Shown here one piece after another: positions 26,466-35,301 of a stretch of DNA of 50,506 nt (within the stretch, counting starts at the first letter, position 1; the number at the start of each line of letters is the position of its first letter). The DNA lies in contig CACYZF010000014.1 of assembly GCA_902778895.1 (NCBI GenBank), positions 1 through 50,506 of the forward strand, read 5' to 3'. Origin of the DNA: an uncultured bacterium (lineage in GTDB: Bacteria; Verrucomicrobiota; Lentisphaeria; Victivallales; UBA1829). The notes below the pieces were generated by a model. That model did not search any database. It had not been told where the DNA came from and saw nothing but the letters and a program-made list of their open reading frames with translations. The position numbers and the translations under genes were made by a program.

Positions 26466-27149
26466 TCACTCCACGGGATCGAGGAATTTGGTCTTGCAGG
26501 TCAGCCAGTTGATATTCAGCGGGAGCTTCGGGGTCTGGCTCTTGTTCGAATCGTAGCGGTTGGCCTCCACGAAACGCACGACCATGTTCTTGTTTTCCGT
26601 TCCGGCCAGCTGGCCGTTCGGCTTGAAAACGATCGACTTCAAAGTCTGGGTGCCGCTCTCGGAACTGCTGTTGCCGGGAAGGTCTTTCTTCGGCACTTTG
26701 CTGACCTGCTTTGCGGCGGAGGAGCCGGCAGTGCCTTCCTTGCCGCCGGAAGTCAGGCCGAAGTCCTCGGTCGTATCGGGGATCATGGTGTTTTCGGGCA
26801 GGAGCACGAACGCCGTGCCGGGAACCCAGCGGCGCCATTCGTATTTGGAGCTGGATTCGTCGGAACTGCTGTCATCGCTGTCGAAATCGGTATAGACTTC
26901 CGCCAGGCGGAAACTCCTGAATCCTTTTCCGTCCTTCATGAAAATGAGCGCGGTATAGACCTTGGCGGAGACGGCGTGCGCACGGGCCTCCATGACCGCG
27001 CCGTTCAGCTGATTCGCGGCGAGCGTGGTCTTGCGTCCGCCGAAAAGCGAACTATAGGCTGGGATCGCGACCGCGGCGAGGAGGATCATCACTCCCATGA
27101 CCGCGATCAGTTCGATCAGCGTAAATGGCCTGGCTGTTTTCTGTCTCAT
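26466..27149 (-). CDS. GspH-like pseudopilin (cassette protein D type)
   Basis: 227 residues. The N-terminus RPFTLIELIAVMGVMILLA is a class III prepilin signal: short basic leader, then a hydrophobic helix with Glu at +5. The residue before the cut is Pro, not the usual Gly. The rest is predicted globular, with a Ser/Asp-rich insert (about 85-100) and a Ser/Gly-rich linker. GspH proteins are minor pseudopilins of type II secretion-like machines. Together with the GspI-, GspJ- and GspK-like genes upstream it resembles the four-protein 'Verru_Chthon' cassette. No secretin, ATPase or prepilin peptidase gene lies in the window. Confidence 0.8.
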   Translation of the reverse strand: MRQKTARPFTLIELIAVMGVMILLAAVAIPAYSSLFGGRKTTLAANQLNGAVMEARAHAVSAKVYTALIFMKDGKGFRSFRLAEVYTDFDSDDSSSDESSSKYEWRRWVPGTAFVLLPENTMIPDTTEDFGLTSGGKEGTAGSSAAKQVSKVPKKDLPGNSSSESGTQTLKSIVFKPNGQLAGTENKNMVVRFVEANRYDSNKSQTPKLPLNINWLTCKTKFLDPVE

Positions 27150-27173
27150 ATCGTGGCTCCCGTTCGGATGGGG

Positions 27174-27914
27174 TTATTTCTTCTTGGACGCTGCCGCCTT
27201 CTTGGTCTCTTCCTCGAGGGCCTTTCTCGCGGCTTCCTCCTGCTCGATGATCTGCTTCTTGCGCATGGCGATGTACTCGGCCTTGCGCTTCGCTCGGTTG
27301 GCGTCGATGAGCGTTTTGAGCTTGGCCGCGTCGAGGCGTTCCGGCTTCTTGGCGAATTTGTTCAGTTCATCGTAGCGGTCGGCGTAGAGCTTCGTCGCCT
27401 GCTTGTAGAGGGCCGCGTTCTTCTGGCGGATGGCCTTGTCCATCATCTCCGCCGGTTCGTTCAGCTCCAGCGCCTTGTTGTAGAGCTTCTTGAACCATAC
27501 GTCGGTGGCCTCGGTCACTTCCATGAGCTCGGGGTTGACCGGCGCGGCGTCGGATTCCTTTTTCTTCAGTGTGACGTCGAAGATGTAGTTGTAAAGGTTG
27601 ATCATCGCCGACTTGATCTGGCGCGAACCGATGCGTTTGGTGTACTTGTCGGGATCCCTGGCGAACGCCTCGTAGGAGCCCGGCATGTCGGAATCGCCGA
27701 ACGCGCCGATGTACTCCTTCAGCATATCGGACGCTTCCTGCTTGGTGAAGGAGGGTTCCAGGACTTTATCCGGGACGTAGATGTCGCTGTCCTTGATGGA
27801 GGCGGCGGTCCGGGCGGCGGGTCTCTGCTGTGCGAACGCGCAGATCGGCGCGATTACGGCCGCGGCGAGGGCGGCAAGCAGAATCTGAGTTTTGAAAAAG
27901 TGATTATTCCGCAT
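27174..27914 (-). CDS. secreted protein of unknown function in the pseudopilin cassette
   Basis: 246 residues. A signal peptide (1-28, basic start, hydrophobic core, likely cut after AFA) sends it to the periplasm or outside. The mature part is mostly helical and charged. The last 60 residues are rich in Lys, Glu and Ala (ending KKAAASKKK) and look like a coiled coil. No family was recognised. It overlaps the GspK-like gene by 11 bases and precedes the GspH-like gene by 24, so it belongs to the cassette and may be an accessory subunit or substrate; its function is unknown. Confidence 0.75.
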   Translation of the reverse strand: MRNNHFFKTQILLAALAAAVIAPICAFAQQRPAARTAASIKDSDIYVPDKVLEPSFTKQEASDMLKEYIGAFGDSDMPGSYEAFARDPDKYTKRIGSRQIKSAMINLYNYIFDVTLKKKESDAAPVNPELMEVTEATDVWFKKLYNKALELNEPAEMMDKAIRQKNAALYKQATKLYADRYDELNKFAKKPERLDAAKLKTLIDANRAKRKAEYIAMRKKQIIEQEEAARKALEEETKKAAASKKK

Positions 27915-30777
27915 ATTCTTTCCTCGTTACTTTCCAGGCGCCTTTGTTATCGTTTGCCGACTCGTCCCATTCGAGACGGACGATGATCTTCGCCTCGCCC
28001 GTGATCTCGTCATAGAAGTTGTCGTATTGTTTGAGTGCCACGGTGCGTTTGTCGTAGGCCGAATGGATCGACGACGCGCTCATGGTCGTATTGACATTCC
28101 GGACGCGGCCGTTGGCATCGTTGCTGAACGCGCGGAATCCGGCGTCGTACAGGAGATTTTCCTCCTTGTCGGAGAGGACGCGTTCGAGCGAAGCGCCGCC
28201 GATATCCTTGATGGTCTGCGCAAGCACCAGGATCGTCGCGCGCTTCAGCGGCTGCTTGTTCCATTTCAGCAGGTTGACCACGCGGCAGAAGATCTCCTCT
28301 GCCTCGGCGTCGTTCACGTTCTTCTTGATGATATTTTCCATCTGGGACCCGGAGGCCGGATACTGGGTCGGGAAGACCGCGGTGCGGCGCGGCAGATTCC
28401 CGTGCGAAATCGCGTAGGTCACGGCCTCGGAAAGATCCGCCGCGAGGGCATCGGCGTCCGTGTCGCCCTTCTTGTCGGAGTCAACGGAGTCGCCCTTGAT
28501 GCGCGGTTCCCAGCTGCCACCTTTATAATCGTTCATCGCGGCGTAGGTGCGGAAAACGGGGAGGTCCGTGAAGAGGGACTTGAACACGAACGGCGCGCTG
28601 CTGCCGCCGAACGACGCCACGCAGTTCAGGTTGATCATGCCGATGACCGGACTCATGATGCGGCTCTGCGTCGTGAGCGCGATCTGGTCCAGCAGATGCC
28701 CGTCGCCGTTCTGATAGGCCTCCATGCCGTTGCCCTTTGCCGGAGCGCACTTCAGGTTGATCGTCTGCCACGGAGCGCCGCGATGGATCGCGCCGAGTTC
28801 CCACAGGGACTGCATCTGGCCGTGCCGGATGTACGCCGTGGAGATGGAATCGTTTCCTGCATAAGCGGGATTGGTCTGCTTCTCGTTGTCGTGATAGGAA
28901 CCGAGGCTGATGGTGTTGTTCACGTTTCCGATGGTCGAATTGACCGCGGTGTCCGTTTCCGCAAACGCCGGAGCGCTCCAGTCGTTGCGGTTGAGGTTCT
29001 GACGCGGATCGTTGGCCTGCGTGTCGAAATAGAAGCGTCTGCTGAAATCGCCCGCGCCGGCGACCACGGACTCGCCCGTGAAGGTGCGTCCGGTCTGAAG
29101 CTGGGTCGGCATGAGGGCAAGGTCGGCGTTGCGGCCGGAATTGTCCCGGAGCACGACGCGGTCGAGACTGAGCTTGACGTTGCGGACCTTGATATACTCG
29201 TAGAAATCGGAGTCGTGGCCCATCGGTCTGTCGTAGGGGCCGCGCTCCGGGGTGGTCACGCTTCCGACCGCGTTGTTTTCGAGGTAGAACGAGTAAGTTC
29301 TGTAGCCGGAGTTGCCGTCGGTCGGCGTGACTTCCCACTGGGTGCCGGCATCGAACCGGATGGTCTGCTGAATCCAGTCACCGGCGACGGGATTCAGGTA
29401 TTCATAGCTGATCTCGCCGACCAGGATGGGATTGACAACACTAAGCGCGGCATTGACTCCGCTGGACGGGTACATGTTCACCGTCTCGACGTCGATCTTG
29501 ATCTCATGGTTGTAGGTGCAGTCGGTATACCACAGATACCAGACTCTGGTGGTCGGCGGATCGCCCACGAATTCGAACCGCTTCATGGGGAAGCCGAGGT
29601 GGCCGCCGACCGAGACGTCCGCATGGACCTCGTTGATGTACGGGGTACACTTGTTCCCGGTGTAGGTCGGCTCGCCGCTGATCCAGTTGTCGTTGTCGGT
29701 CACGGGGGGGCGGTCGGGACTGGCGTTGTAGTTGATGAGGTTTGCGACGGTCTGGTTGACGTTGGCTCCGGATCCGGCTTTGCTGAACCACGGGATCGCG
29801 CTTTTGACCGTATCGAGGCTGATGGAATCCCAGTCGTTGCGGATCAGCGGGAACCGGTAGGCCTCGTCGCCGGAAACGGCGCTTCTGGTGAGGTCGTTGA
29901 TCGGTTTTCCGTCCGGGCTGAATTTATTGTATTCGAGCTGTCCGGTAACGTCGAAATACATGTCCGCCATCATCTTGAGCTGTTTATCGGCGGCGGAACT
30001 GCCTCCGCCCGTCATGTCATTGACGAAGACGTCGATGTCTTCCCAGTCTTCGGACAACGTGTCGTACTTGGTCCTGATGGTCTCGGGGTTGATCGCATGG
30101 GTCCCGTGGGAGTAGTCCCAGTTGTTGCGCGAGCTCTTGAAGATGAACTGCGGCTCGGAGGTCCAGCGGCCGAGACGTTTCTGGAAAGCCGTCTTGTCGA
30201 AATCGGAGTAATCGGTCCGTCCGATGGCGTTCGGGTTCAGCTGGTCGTTCTGTCCGATCGCGACGTAGGCATAGCGGCCGTAGATGCGTTCCGTGGTCGT
30301 GTTGGGGTCGCCGTAGCCATTCTTGGTGAAGACATACTCCCAGGAGGGGCAGCGGGTATCGTCGCGGTCGTAGTAGTTGGTGCGGTTGAAACGGAGCGGT
30401 CCGTCGTGGAAGGAAAACAGGCCGGATTTCTCCAGTTTCCAGATCCAGTCGGACGCATATTCGCTCGCCTTGCTGCTGCCGTTCTTCGGCATGGCCGTGT
30501 TGTAGTTCGAGCAGACATAGGAGGCGTTTTCGGACTGCATCAGGGCCAGGATGGCACGGTTGACGACGCCGTCGGCGAGGATGCGCGCCGCGGAGGTGTC
30601 GACGTGGGCGGCGGCGACCTTGCGGCCGGTCGACGCGTTCGAGGAGAAGATCATGGCGACGATCAGCGCCATGGAGAGGATGCAGAGCGTGAAAAGGAGC
30701 GCGATGCCGTGTTCGCCGCGGGCGCGGACGGCCCGTTTCAGCATCCGCTTCATCAGGTTCGTTTTATGCGGTATCAT
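27904..30777 (-). CDS. large GspK-like protein (cassette protein A type)
   Basis: 957 residues. After a basic leader, EHGIALLFTLCILSMALIVA (about 22-41) is a GspK-like transmembrane start (RGxALLxxL), followed by SNASTGRK. The remaining ~900 residues form a large extracytoplasmic region with many Asn, Asp, Tyr and Trp, unlike the ~300-residue GspK of classical type II secretion. Size and gene neighbours fit cassette protein A of the Verru_Chthon set found in Verrucomicrobia and relatives. GGAAGGAG lies 11 bases before the ATG; a second Met at residue 9 is possible. It probably sits at the tip of a pseudopilus; the role is inferred. Confidence 0.75.
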   Translation of the reverse strand: MIPHKTNLMKRMLKRAVRARGEHGIALLFTLCILSMALIVAMIFSSNASTGRKVAAAHVDTSAARILADGVVNRAILALMQSENASYVCSNYNTAMPKNGSSKASEYASDWIWKLEKSGLFSFHDGPLRFNRTNYYDRDDTRCPSWEYVFTKNGYGDPNTTTERIYGRYAYVAIGQNDQLNPNAIGRTDYSDFDKTAFQKRLGRWTSEPQFIFKSSRNNWDYSHGTHAINPETIRTKYDTLSEDWEDIDVFVNDMTGGGSSAADKQLKMMADMYFDVTGQLEYNKFSPDGKPINDLTRSAVSGDEAYRFPLIRNDWDSISLDTVKSAIPWFSKAGSGANVNQTVANLINYNASPDRPPVTDNDNWISGEPTYTGNKCTPYINEVHADVSVGGHLGFPMKRFEFVGDPPTTRVWYLWYTDCTYNHEIKIDVETVNMYPSSGVNAALSVVNPILVGEISYEYLNPVAGDWIQQTIRFDAGTQWEVTPTDGNSGYRTYSFYLENNAVGSVTTPERGPYDRPMGHDSDFYEYIKVRNVKLSLDRVVLRDNSGRNADLALMPTQLQTGRTFTGESVVAGAGDFSRRFYFDTQANDPRQNLNRNDWSAPAFAETDTAVNSTIGNVNNTISLGSYHDNEKQTNPAYAGNDSISTAYIRHGQMQSLWELGAIHRGAPWQTINLKCAPAKGNGMEAYQNGDGHLLDQIALTTQSRIMSPVIGMINLNCVASFGGSSAPFVFKSLFTDLPVFRTYAAMNDYKGGSWEPRIKGDSVDSDKKGDTDADALAADLSEAVTYAISHGNLPRRTAVFPTQYPASGSQMENIIKKNVNDAEAEEIFCRVVNLLKWNKQPLKRATILVLAQTIKDIGGASLERVLSDKEENLLYDAGFRAFSNDANGRVRNVNTTMSASSIHSAYDKRTVALKQYDNFYDEITGEAKIIVRLEWDESANDNKGAWKVTRKEYAE

Positions 30778-30798
30778 GATGCACTTGCTCCTTCCCGG

Positions 30799-31443
30799 TC
30801 AGAGTTTCGGTTTCGGCTGCCCGCGGTCGATGACGACCATGCGGCGGAACTCGCGCTTGTTTGCGTTTTTGAGGATGGCTTCCTTCCCGGAGGGATTGGC
30901 CTTGATACGGCGGAGCGTCCTGGTGTCGACCAGCTCCATGCGGATCACGACAAGCCCGGGGAGGACCTTCTTGCCGTCACCGTAGTATGCCTTGACGTTG
31001 AAATCGGTCACGCCCTCGACCAGCTCGGTCTTGTTGCCGGAGCAATCGCTCTTGGAAACATCAAAGGTGTCGCCCGCTTCATCATACGAATAGACGAGAG
31101 CCTGATCGCCCTTGTCCCATTCGTATCTCACGCCCACGATGGTGGTCTTGGGCTTGGAAGCATTGTTCAGTTTCTCCGGACGGACCGTGGAAACCTTGAA
31201 ATAACTATTCTCGCTGTACTCGAACGGCGTGAGATCGCCGTCCGTCTGCGAATAATACACGCATGTGAGGTCGTTCGCCATCATATCCATGGCGATGCGG
31301 GCGCGCTCGAACATCTCGGTGCGTTCGACGCCGGAGCTCAGCACGGATTCGGTGGAGGAATAAAACTGCATAAGTCCGAGCAGGAACACGGACAGGACGC
31401 TCATCGCGATCAGGACTTCAACCAGTGTAAAGGGCTTTCTCAT
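30799..31443 (-). CDS. GspJ-like pseudopilin (cassette protein C type)
   Basis: 214 residues from the ATG at 31443, chosen because AAGGAG lies 8 bases upstream. It starts MRKPFTLVEVLIAMSVLSVF, a prepilin signal with Glu at +5 and Pro where Gly is usual at -1. The body is that of a PilW/GspJ-like minor pseudopilin of normal length. It lies 12 bases after the GspI-like gene and 21 before the GspK-like gene, as expected if the I-J-K tip complex is made together. Confidence 0.82.
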   Translation of the reverse strand: MRKPFTLVEVLIAMSVLSVFLLGLMQFYSSTESVLSSGVERTEMFERARIAMDMMANDLTCVYYSQTDGDLTPFEYSENSYFKVSTVRPEKLNNASKPKTTIVGVRYEWDKGDQALVYSYDEAGDTFDVSKSDCSGNKTELVEGVTDFNVKAYYGDGKKVLPGLVVIRMELVDTRTLRRIKANPSGKEAILKNANKREFRRMVVIDRGQPKPKL

Positions 31444-31455
31444 CGGCAAATCTCC

Positions 31456-32112
31456 TTATTCCACAGGCTTGTAATAAGTCGGGTCCAGATACTCTCGCAC
31501 GAACAGACGGGACTGGCGCGGGAAGGCCGCGCTGGAGCCGGAACCCTTCTTGTACGGCTTTGTGAGCGGCCAGGAAACCTCAATAAAAACACGCACGAAC
31601 GGCTGTTCGCCGGTATCCGGATGCTTGAGGGAATTGTCGTTCATTTTGAGCGCGGGCTTCTTGATCTTGCCCGTTTCCCCGTCCATCGTCGTCAGGTTGA
31701 GGTTGGAGTTCGGCTCCGTCCAGCAGATGACCTCGGCCGCGAAATCCGCGGCCCCGCCCGGAGGACCGAAGAGGAATGCGAAATGGCCGTCCTGAAGGCC
31801 GGAGGCGGGTTCGATCCTGTAGGATTCATCGGCACCCAGTGTCGTATTGGCATAATCCTTCGCCTTGGAATCGGAAAAAGCGCTGGGTTTTGCGCTTTTC
31901 AGGTCCTGAATCCAGTCAAAGTGCTCCCAGGCGGCCCGGTCGAGCTGGGCGATCACGGAATTAGCGGCATCGGCGGCGAGCGTGTCGCCGACGGAGTCCG
32001 AAGTGGACTTGACGGCAACCGGCAAAAGCGCCATGATGGCGGCCACGCCAATCGCCGCGACGGCCATCGCCACCGCGATTTCAATCAGACTGAAAAGTTT
32101 TTTTCTGCCCAT
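31456..32112 (-). CDS. GspI-like pseudopilin (cassette protein B type)
   Basis: 218 residues. The N-terminus GRKKLFSLIEIAVAMAVAAI is a prepilin signal with Glu at +5; the -1 residue is Leu. The hydrophobic helix is followed by a globular domain ending in a Tyr/Pro-rich tail. Best read as the GspI/PilV-like first gene of the cassette. It is the first gene of the minus-strand run that continues through to rluB with gaps of at most 27 bases. No clear promoter was identified in the 203 bases before it, which contain a GC-rich hairpin. Confidence 0.8.
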   Translation of the reverse strand: MGRKKLFSLIEIAVAMAVAAIGVAAIMALLPVAVKSTSDSVGDTLAADAANSVIAQLDRAAWEHFDWIQDLKSAKPSAFSDSKAKDYANTTLGADESYRIEPASGLQDGHFAFLFGPPGGAADFAAEVICWTEPNSNLNLTTMDGETGKIKKPALKMNDNSLKHPDTGEQPFVRVFIEVSWPLTKPYKKGSGSSAAFPRQSRLFVREYLDPTYYKPVE

Positions 32113-32197
32113 GGAGACCTACCTGCTTTCCTGCTTGCCGGATCGCTCCGGCTGTTGTTTCCTGATCCGTTCACGCCAGCCGGAAAGACGGCGCATC

Positions 32198-32225
32198 CCG
32201 CCGGATTGCGGGGAACATCCGGCGG
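32198..32225. terminator. GC-rich hairpin between ptsN-like gene and pseudopilin operon
   Basis: Perfect 9-bp stem CCGCCGGAT (32198-32206) / ATCCGGCGG (32217-32225) with a 10-base loop. It lies 90 bases after the EIIA stop. No T run follows, so it may be a weak terminator or a leader structure of the pseudopilin mRNA. Confidence 0.4.
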
Positions 32226-32315
32226 CGGACCGGGGCAAACGCCCCGAAACTGGCAAAGAGCCTGAAAAATCCGCAGGAACAACTGCTTCTGAACCGGAAA
32301 TCCGGTCCGGGGCGG

Positions 32316-32771
32316 TTATTCCGCAGAGAGGATTTCGAAGATTTTCTTGCGGTCGTCGCCGGCAGCGATGATGCTGGGGATGACGTTGTCTTCTTTGAGG
32401 CGGGAGGAGATGCTGCCGAGAAGCTTCAGATAGGCTTCCGGATCGCGTTCGTCGGCCGCGAAGAAGACGGCGAGCTTCACGGGTTCCTCGTCGAGGGTCT
32501 TGTAGTCGGTGATCGGATTACGGCAGACGACCACGATCACGAGCGGGGACGGGAAGCCGTTGATGCGGATATGAGGCAGAGCAAGTCCTTTTCCGACGCC
32601 GGTGGTCATCATGCGCTCGCGCTTCAGGATCGCCTCGCGGATCTGGTCTTCATCCATGGTGCAGCGGGTGCAGGCATGGGCGACGATGGCGTCAAGCACT
32701 TTCTTTTTCGTGTCGCAGTCCACGATCAGGATGGAGTCCTGCTGGAGGTACTTTACGAATTCCGGTTTCAT
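32316..32771 (-). CDS. ptsN: PTS EIIA-like (fructose/nitrogen type) protein
   Basis: 151 residues, the length of EIIA-Ntr. His67 in GLALPHIRI is the phosphorylation site, with the preceding RERMMTTGVGKG loop typical of the family. EIIA-Ntr proteins take phosphate from EI/NPr and act as regulators (potassium, nitrogen, envelope stress) rather than sugar carriers. No membrane permease domains or other PTS genes are near, which favours a regulatory role. The gene stands alone with its own promoter (32817-32845) and AAAGG about 9 bases before the ATG. Confidence 0.85.
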   Translation of the reverse strand: MKPEFVKYLQQDSILIVDCDTKKKVLDAIVAHACTRCTMDEDQIREAILKRERMMTTGVGKGLALPHIRINGFPSPLVIVVVCRNPITDYKTLDEEPVKLAVFFAADERDPEAYLKLLGSISSRLKEDNVIPSIIAAGDDRKKIFEILSAE

Positions 32772-32816
32772 AGTATTTGCCTTTCTATAGGAGATTGGTG
32801 TGTATTCAGACGGGAT

Positions 32817-32845
32817 AAAATATCCTCAAAACCGCAAAAATGCAA
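32817..32845 (-). promoter_or_regulatory. promoter of the ptsN-like gene
   Basis: Minus-strand TTGCAT (32840-32845) and TATTTT (32817-32822) with a 17-base spacer, 46 bases upstream of the start codon. Confidence 0.5.
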
Positions 32846-32940
32846 GCCTGTAACACGAAAAACACGCATTTTTTTTGTCTTTTCCGGCATTTTTCATGCG
32901 TTTCAAGACATTTCGGCGGCCGGAAAGTGGTTTTACGGCA

Positions 32941-32978
32941 TTCCGCCGGACACAGAGAAAACGGCGTATCCGGCGGAA
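32941..32978 (-). terminator. hairpin after the Mrp/Nbp35 gene
   Basis: Perfect 10-bp stem TTCCGCCGGA (32941-32950) / TCCGGCGGAA (32969-32978) with an 18-base loop, starting 20 bases past the stop codon. No strong T run follows. Confidence 0.5.
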
Positions 32979-32997
32979 AAAAGCTGCGGAAAAACGG

Positions 32998-33837
32998 TCA
33001 GGAATTCATCGCCAGCGCGGCTTTCGTGATGCCGGCGACTTCCGCGGAGACCGCGTCGGAATCCAGGAAGCCCTGCGGGAGTTTCCCGGCATCGCACGCG
33101 GCGAGGAATTTCGGATCGAGCGGAATCTGCGCGAGAAGGGCGAGACCTTCCTGATTCGCGAGCTTTTCGCCGCCGCCGGAGGAGAAGAGCGCGTGCTTCG
33201 CGGAGCAGTCCGGGCAGACATACGCGCTCATATTTTCCACGACACCGAGGATGCGGACGTCGAGGCGGTTGCAGAAGCTGATGCACTTGCGGCAGTCGGC
33301 GAGGGAGACTTCCTGCGGGGTGGTGACCACGATGGCGGCCTTGTCGCCCTGGATCATCTGGCAGGCGGAAAGGGATTCGTCGCCGGTCCCGGGCGGGAAG
33401 TCGAGGATGAGATAGTCGAGGTCGTCGCCCCAGTCCACTTCCTCGAAGAGCTGGCCGAGCAGCCCGATCTTCGCCGGGCCGCGCAGGATCACCGCGTCGT
33501 CCGGGTTTTCGAGCAGGAATCCGATGGAAACGAGCTTCACGCCCGCCACGGACAGCGGAATGAGCCCGGCCTCGGTCCCGTCGAGACGCCGGTCCGCCGC
33601 GCCGAACAGGGTCGGCTGGCTCGGTCCGTGGAAGTCGACGTCAAGCAGCGCGACCTTCATGCCTTCGCGCGCCAGGGCGACCGCGAGGCAGGCCGCGACC
33701 GTGCTCTTGCCCACGCCGCCCTTGCCGGACAGCACCATGATTTTATGTTTGATCTTGTCGAGACGGGAGGGTTTGCGTTCGCCGCAGGAACCCGCGGAGC
33801 CGCAGGTGGAGCAGGAACCGGAGCAGTTTTCGGACAT
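32998..33837 (-). CDS. mrp: Mrp/Nbp35-family iron-sulfur cluster carrier ATPase
   Basis: 279 residues. A deviant Walker A SGKGGVGKST (37-46) marks the Mrp/MinD ATPases; DVDFHGPSQP and LDFPPGTGDE complete the nucleotide site. These proteins hold a [4Fe-4S] cluster on a CPxC motif (here CPDC, about 207-210) and hand it to target enzymes. The N-terminus adds four cysteines (5, 9, 12, 18) spaced C-X3-C-X2-C-X5-C; the last three match the pattern of eukaryotic and archaeal Nbp35, so it may bind a second cluster. The DUF59 domain of longer Mrp proteins is absent. Clients in this window could be GltB, GltD and MutY. Confidence 0.92.
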   Translation of the reverse strand: MSENCSGSCSTCGSAGSCGERKPSRLDKIKHKIMVLSGKGGVGKSTVAACLAVALAREGMKVALLDVDFHGPSQPTLFGAADRRLDGTEAGLIPLSVAGVKLVSIGFLLENPDDAVILRGPAKIGLLGQLFEEVDWGDDLDYLILDFPPGTGDESLSACQMIQGDKAAIVVTTPQEVSLADCRKCISFCNRLDVRILGVVENMSAYVCPDCSAKHALFSSGGGEKLANQEGLALLAQIPLDPKFLAACDAGKLPQGFLDSDAVSAEVAGITKAALAMNS

Positions 33838-33924
33838 GGGTTCGATCCTTCAGGGTTGGTGGAGCGTGTATATGTGCAGAGAAATGATGATGCCGGATGG
33901 AAAGGGAACTATGCGCCGCACGGA

Positions 33925-35301
33925 TCAGCCGCGGAGCTTGCGCTGAAGCTGGTTCAGGACGCCTTTGAGTTCCTCGTCCTTGAGCGAGTTTTCCTCGATC
34001 TGCTTCACGGCGTGGATCACGGTGCCGTGGGAGCGGCCGCCGAACGCGCGTCCGATCTCCTGATGCGGTCTGGACGTGAGCTTGCGGGAGAGGTACATGG
34101 CGATCATGCGCGGCTCGGCGATGTTCTTCGGCTTCTTCGGGCCGGTGAGGTCGTAGACCTGGATGCCGAAGAACTCGGCGACGGCCTTCTGAATCTCCTC
34201 AATGGAAATCGCGCGGGATTCGGCTTCCTTCTCGAGCTGGTCGGACAGAATGCGCTTCGCGGCCTCGAGGTCGATCTCCTGCTTCATGGCCGTGGCATAC
34301 ATGGAAAGGCACATCAGCGCGCCCTTCAGCGGACGGATGTTCGAGGAGATGCGTTCGGCGATGAACGACAGCACGTCGTCGCCGAGTTTCAGTCGGAGGC
34401 ACTGCTGCTCCTGCTTCAGGATGGCGAGGCGCGTTTCGAACGACGACTGCGTGATCTGCGTGGTCACGCCGGAGACGAACCGGGAAACGAGGCGCGCTTC
34501 CAGGCCGGGGATCTCGGAGGGCTGGCGGTCGGACGTGAGGATGATCTGCTTGCCGAGGCCGTACAGCGTGTTGAACGTATTGAAGAACTCTTCCTGCAGA
34601 CTGGTCTTGTTGCCGAGCGTGTGGACGTCGTCGACGAGCAGATAGTCCACGTTGCGGAAGGTCTCGCGGAACTCGTACATGGTCTTGGTGCGCAGGGAAT
34701 CGAGGAACGCGTTGAGGAAGTTTTCGCAGGAAGTATAGCGGACGCGTGCGTTGGGATTGTGGGCGCGGACCTCGTGCGCCACAGCGAGCAGCAGGTGCGT
34801 CTTGCCCATGCCGGAGCCGCCGTAGATGTACAGAGGATTGATCGTGCCGGGGTTCTGGGCCGCGGAGAGCGCCGCGGTATAGGCGTAACGGTTTTCCTCG
34901 CCGACCACGAAGTTGTCGAACGAGTGCTTGCTGATGAGACTGGCGAGCTCGGGGCTGATCTCGTCGTCGTCCGCGGCGGACACGGTTCCGAAAAAACGGG
35001 ATGAATCGGGATCTTCCGGCGGAGTTTCCCCGTCCGCGGGATCGAAGTAGCCGGATTCGAACACGACCTTCAGGCCGGGATATCCGGCGGCGGAAAGCGC
35101 CTCGGAAATGAGGTCGCCGTAGTTTTTCGTCACGATGTCCGCAAAGAAATCATCCGAGGTCCCGACCACGATTTGGGCCTCATTGACTGAAATCGGCACC
35201 ATCTTCTTGAACCACTGCTTGTACACTGCTTCGGATTTCGCCCTGATAAAACCGACTGCTGATTGCCATACTTCGGAGGCACTGCTTTCTCCGTGCGACA
35301 T
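33925..35301 (-). CDS. dnaA: chromosomal replication initiator DnaA
   Basis: 458 residues, all four domains present. Domain I (1-85) contains VYKQWFKKMVPI; the AAA+ domain has Walker A GGSGMGKTH (161-169) and Walker B LLVDDVHTL; the C-terminal DNA-binding domain IV has the signature GRAFGGRSHGTVIHA. The linker, domain II, is short. DnaA binds DnaA boxes and melts the origin. AGAGGAAG is about 5 bases before the ATG. It is divergent from the nagA-like gene across a 665-base gap with an 11-bp-phased repeat array. No dnaN or rnpA/rpmH neighbours are present, unlike the classic dnaA locus. Confidence 0.98.
   Translation of the reverse strand: MSHGESSASEVWQSAVGFIRAKSEAVYKQWFKKMVPISVNEAQIVVGTSDDFFADIVTKNYGDLISEALSAAGYPGLKVVFESGYFDPADGETPPEDPDSSRFFGTVSAADDDEISPELASLISKHSFDNFVVGEENRYAYTAALSAAQNPGTINPLYIYGGSGMGKTHLLLAVAHEVRAHNPNARVRYTSCENFLNAFLDSLRTKTMYEFRETFRNVDYLLVDDVHTLGNKTSLQEEFFNTFNTLYGLGKQIILTSDRQPSEIPGLEARLVSRFVSGVTTQITQSSFETRLAILKQEQQCLRLKLGDDVLSFIAERISSNIRPLKGALMCLSMYATAMKQEIDLEAAKRILSDQLEKEAESRAISIEEIQKAVAEFFGIQVYDLTGPKKPKNIAEPRMIAMYLSRKLTSRPHQEIGRAFGGRSHGTVIHAVKQIEENSLKDEELKGVLNQLQRKLRG

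Noticed and set aside
28027..32265. A 1412-codon plus-strand open frame opposite the pseudopilin genes
   Set aside because: Same codon-bias shadow; the minus-strand genes have prepilin signals, ribosome sites and tight operon spacing.
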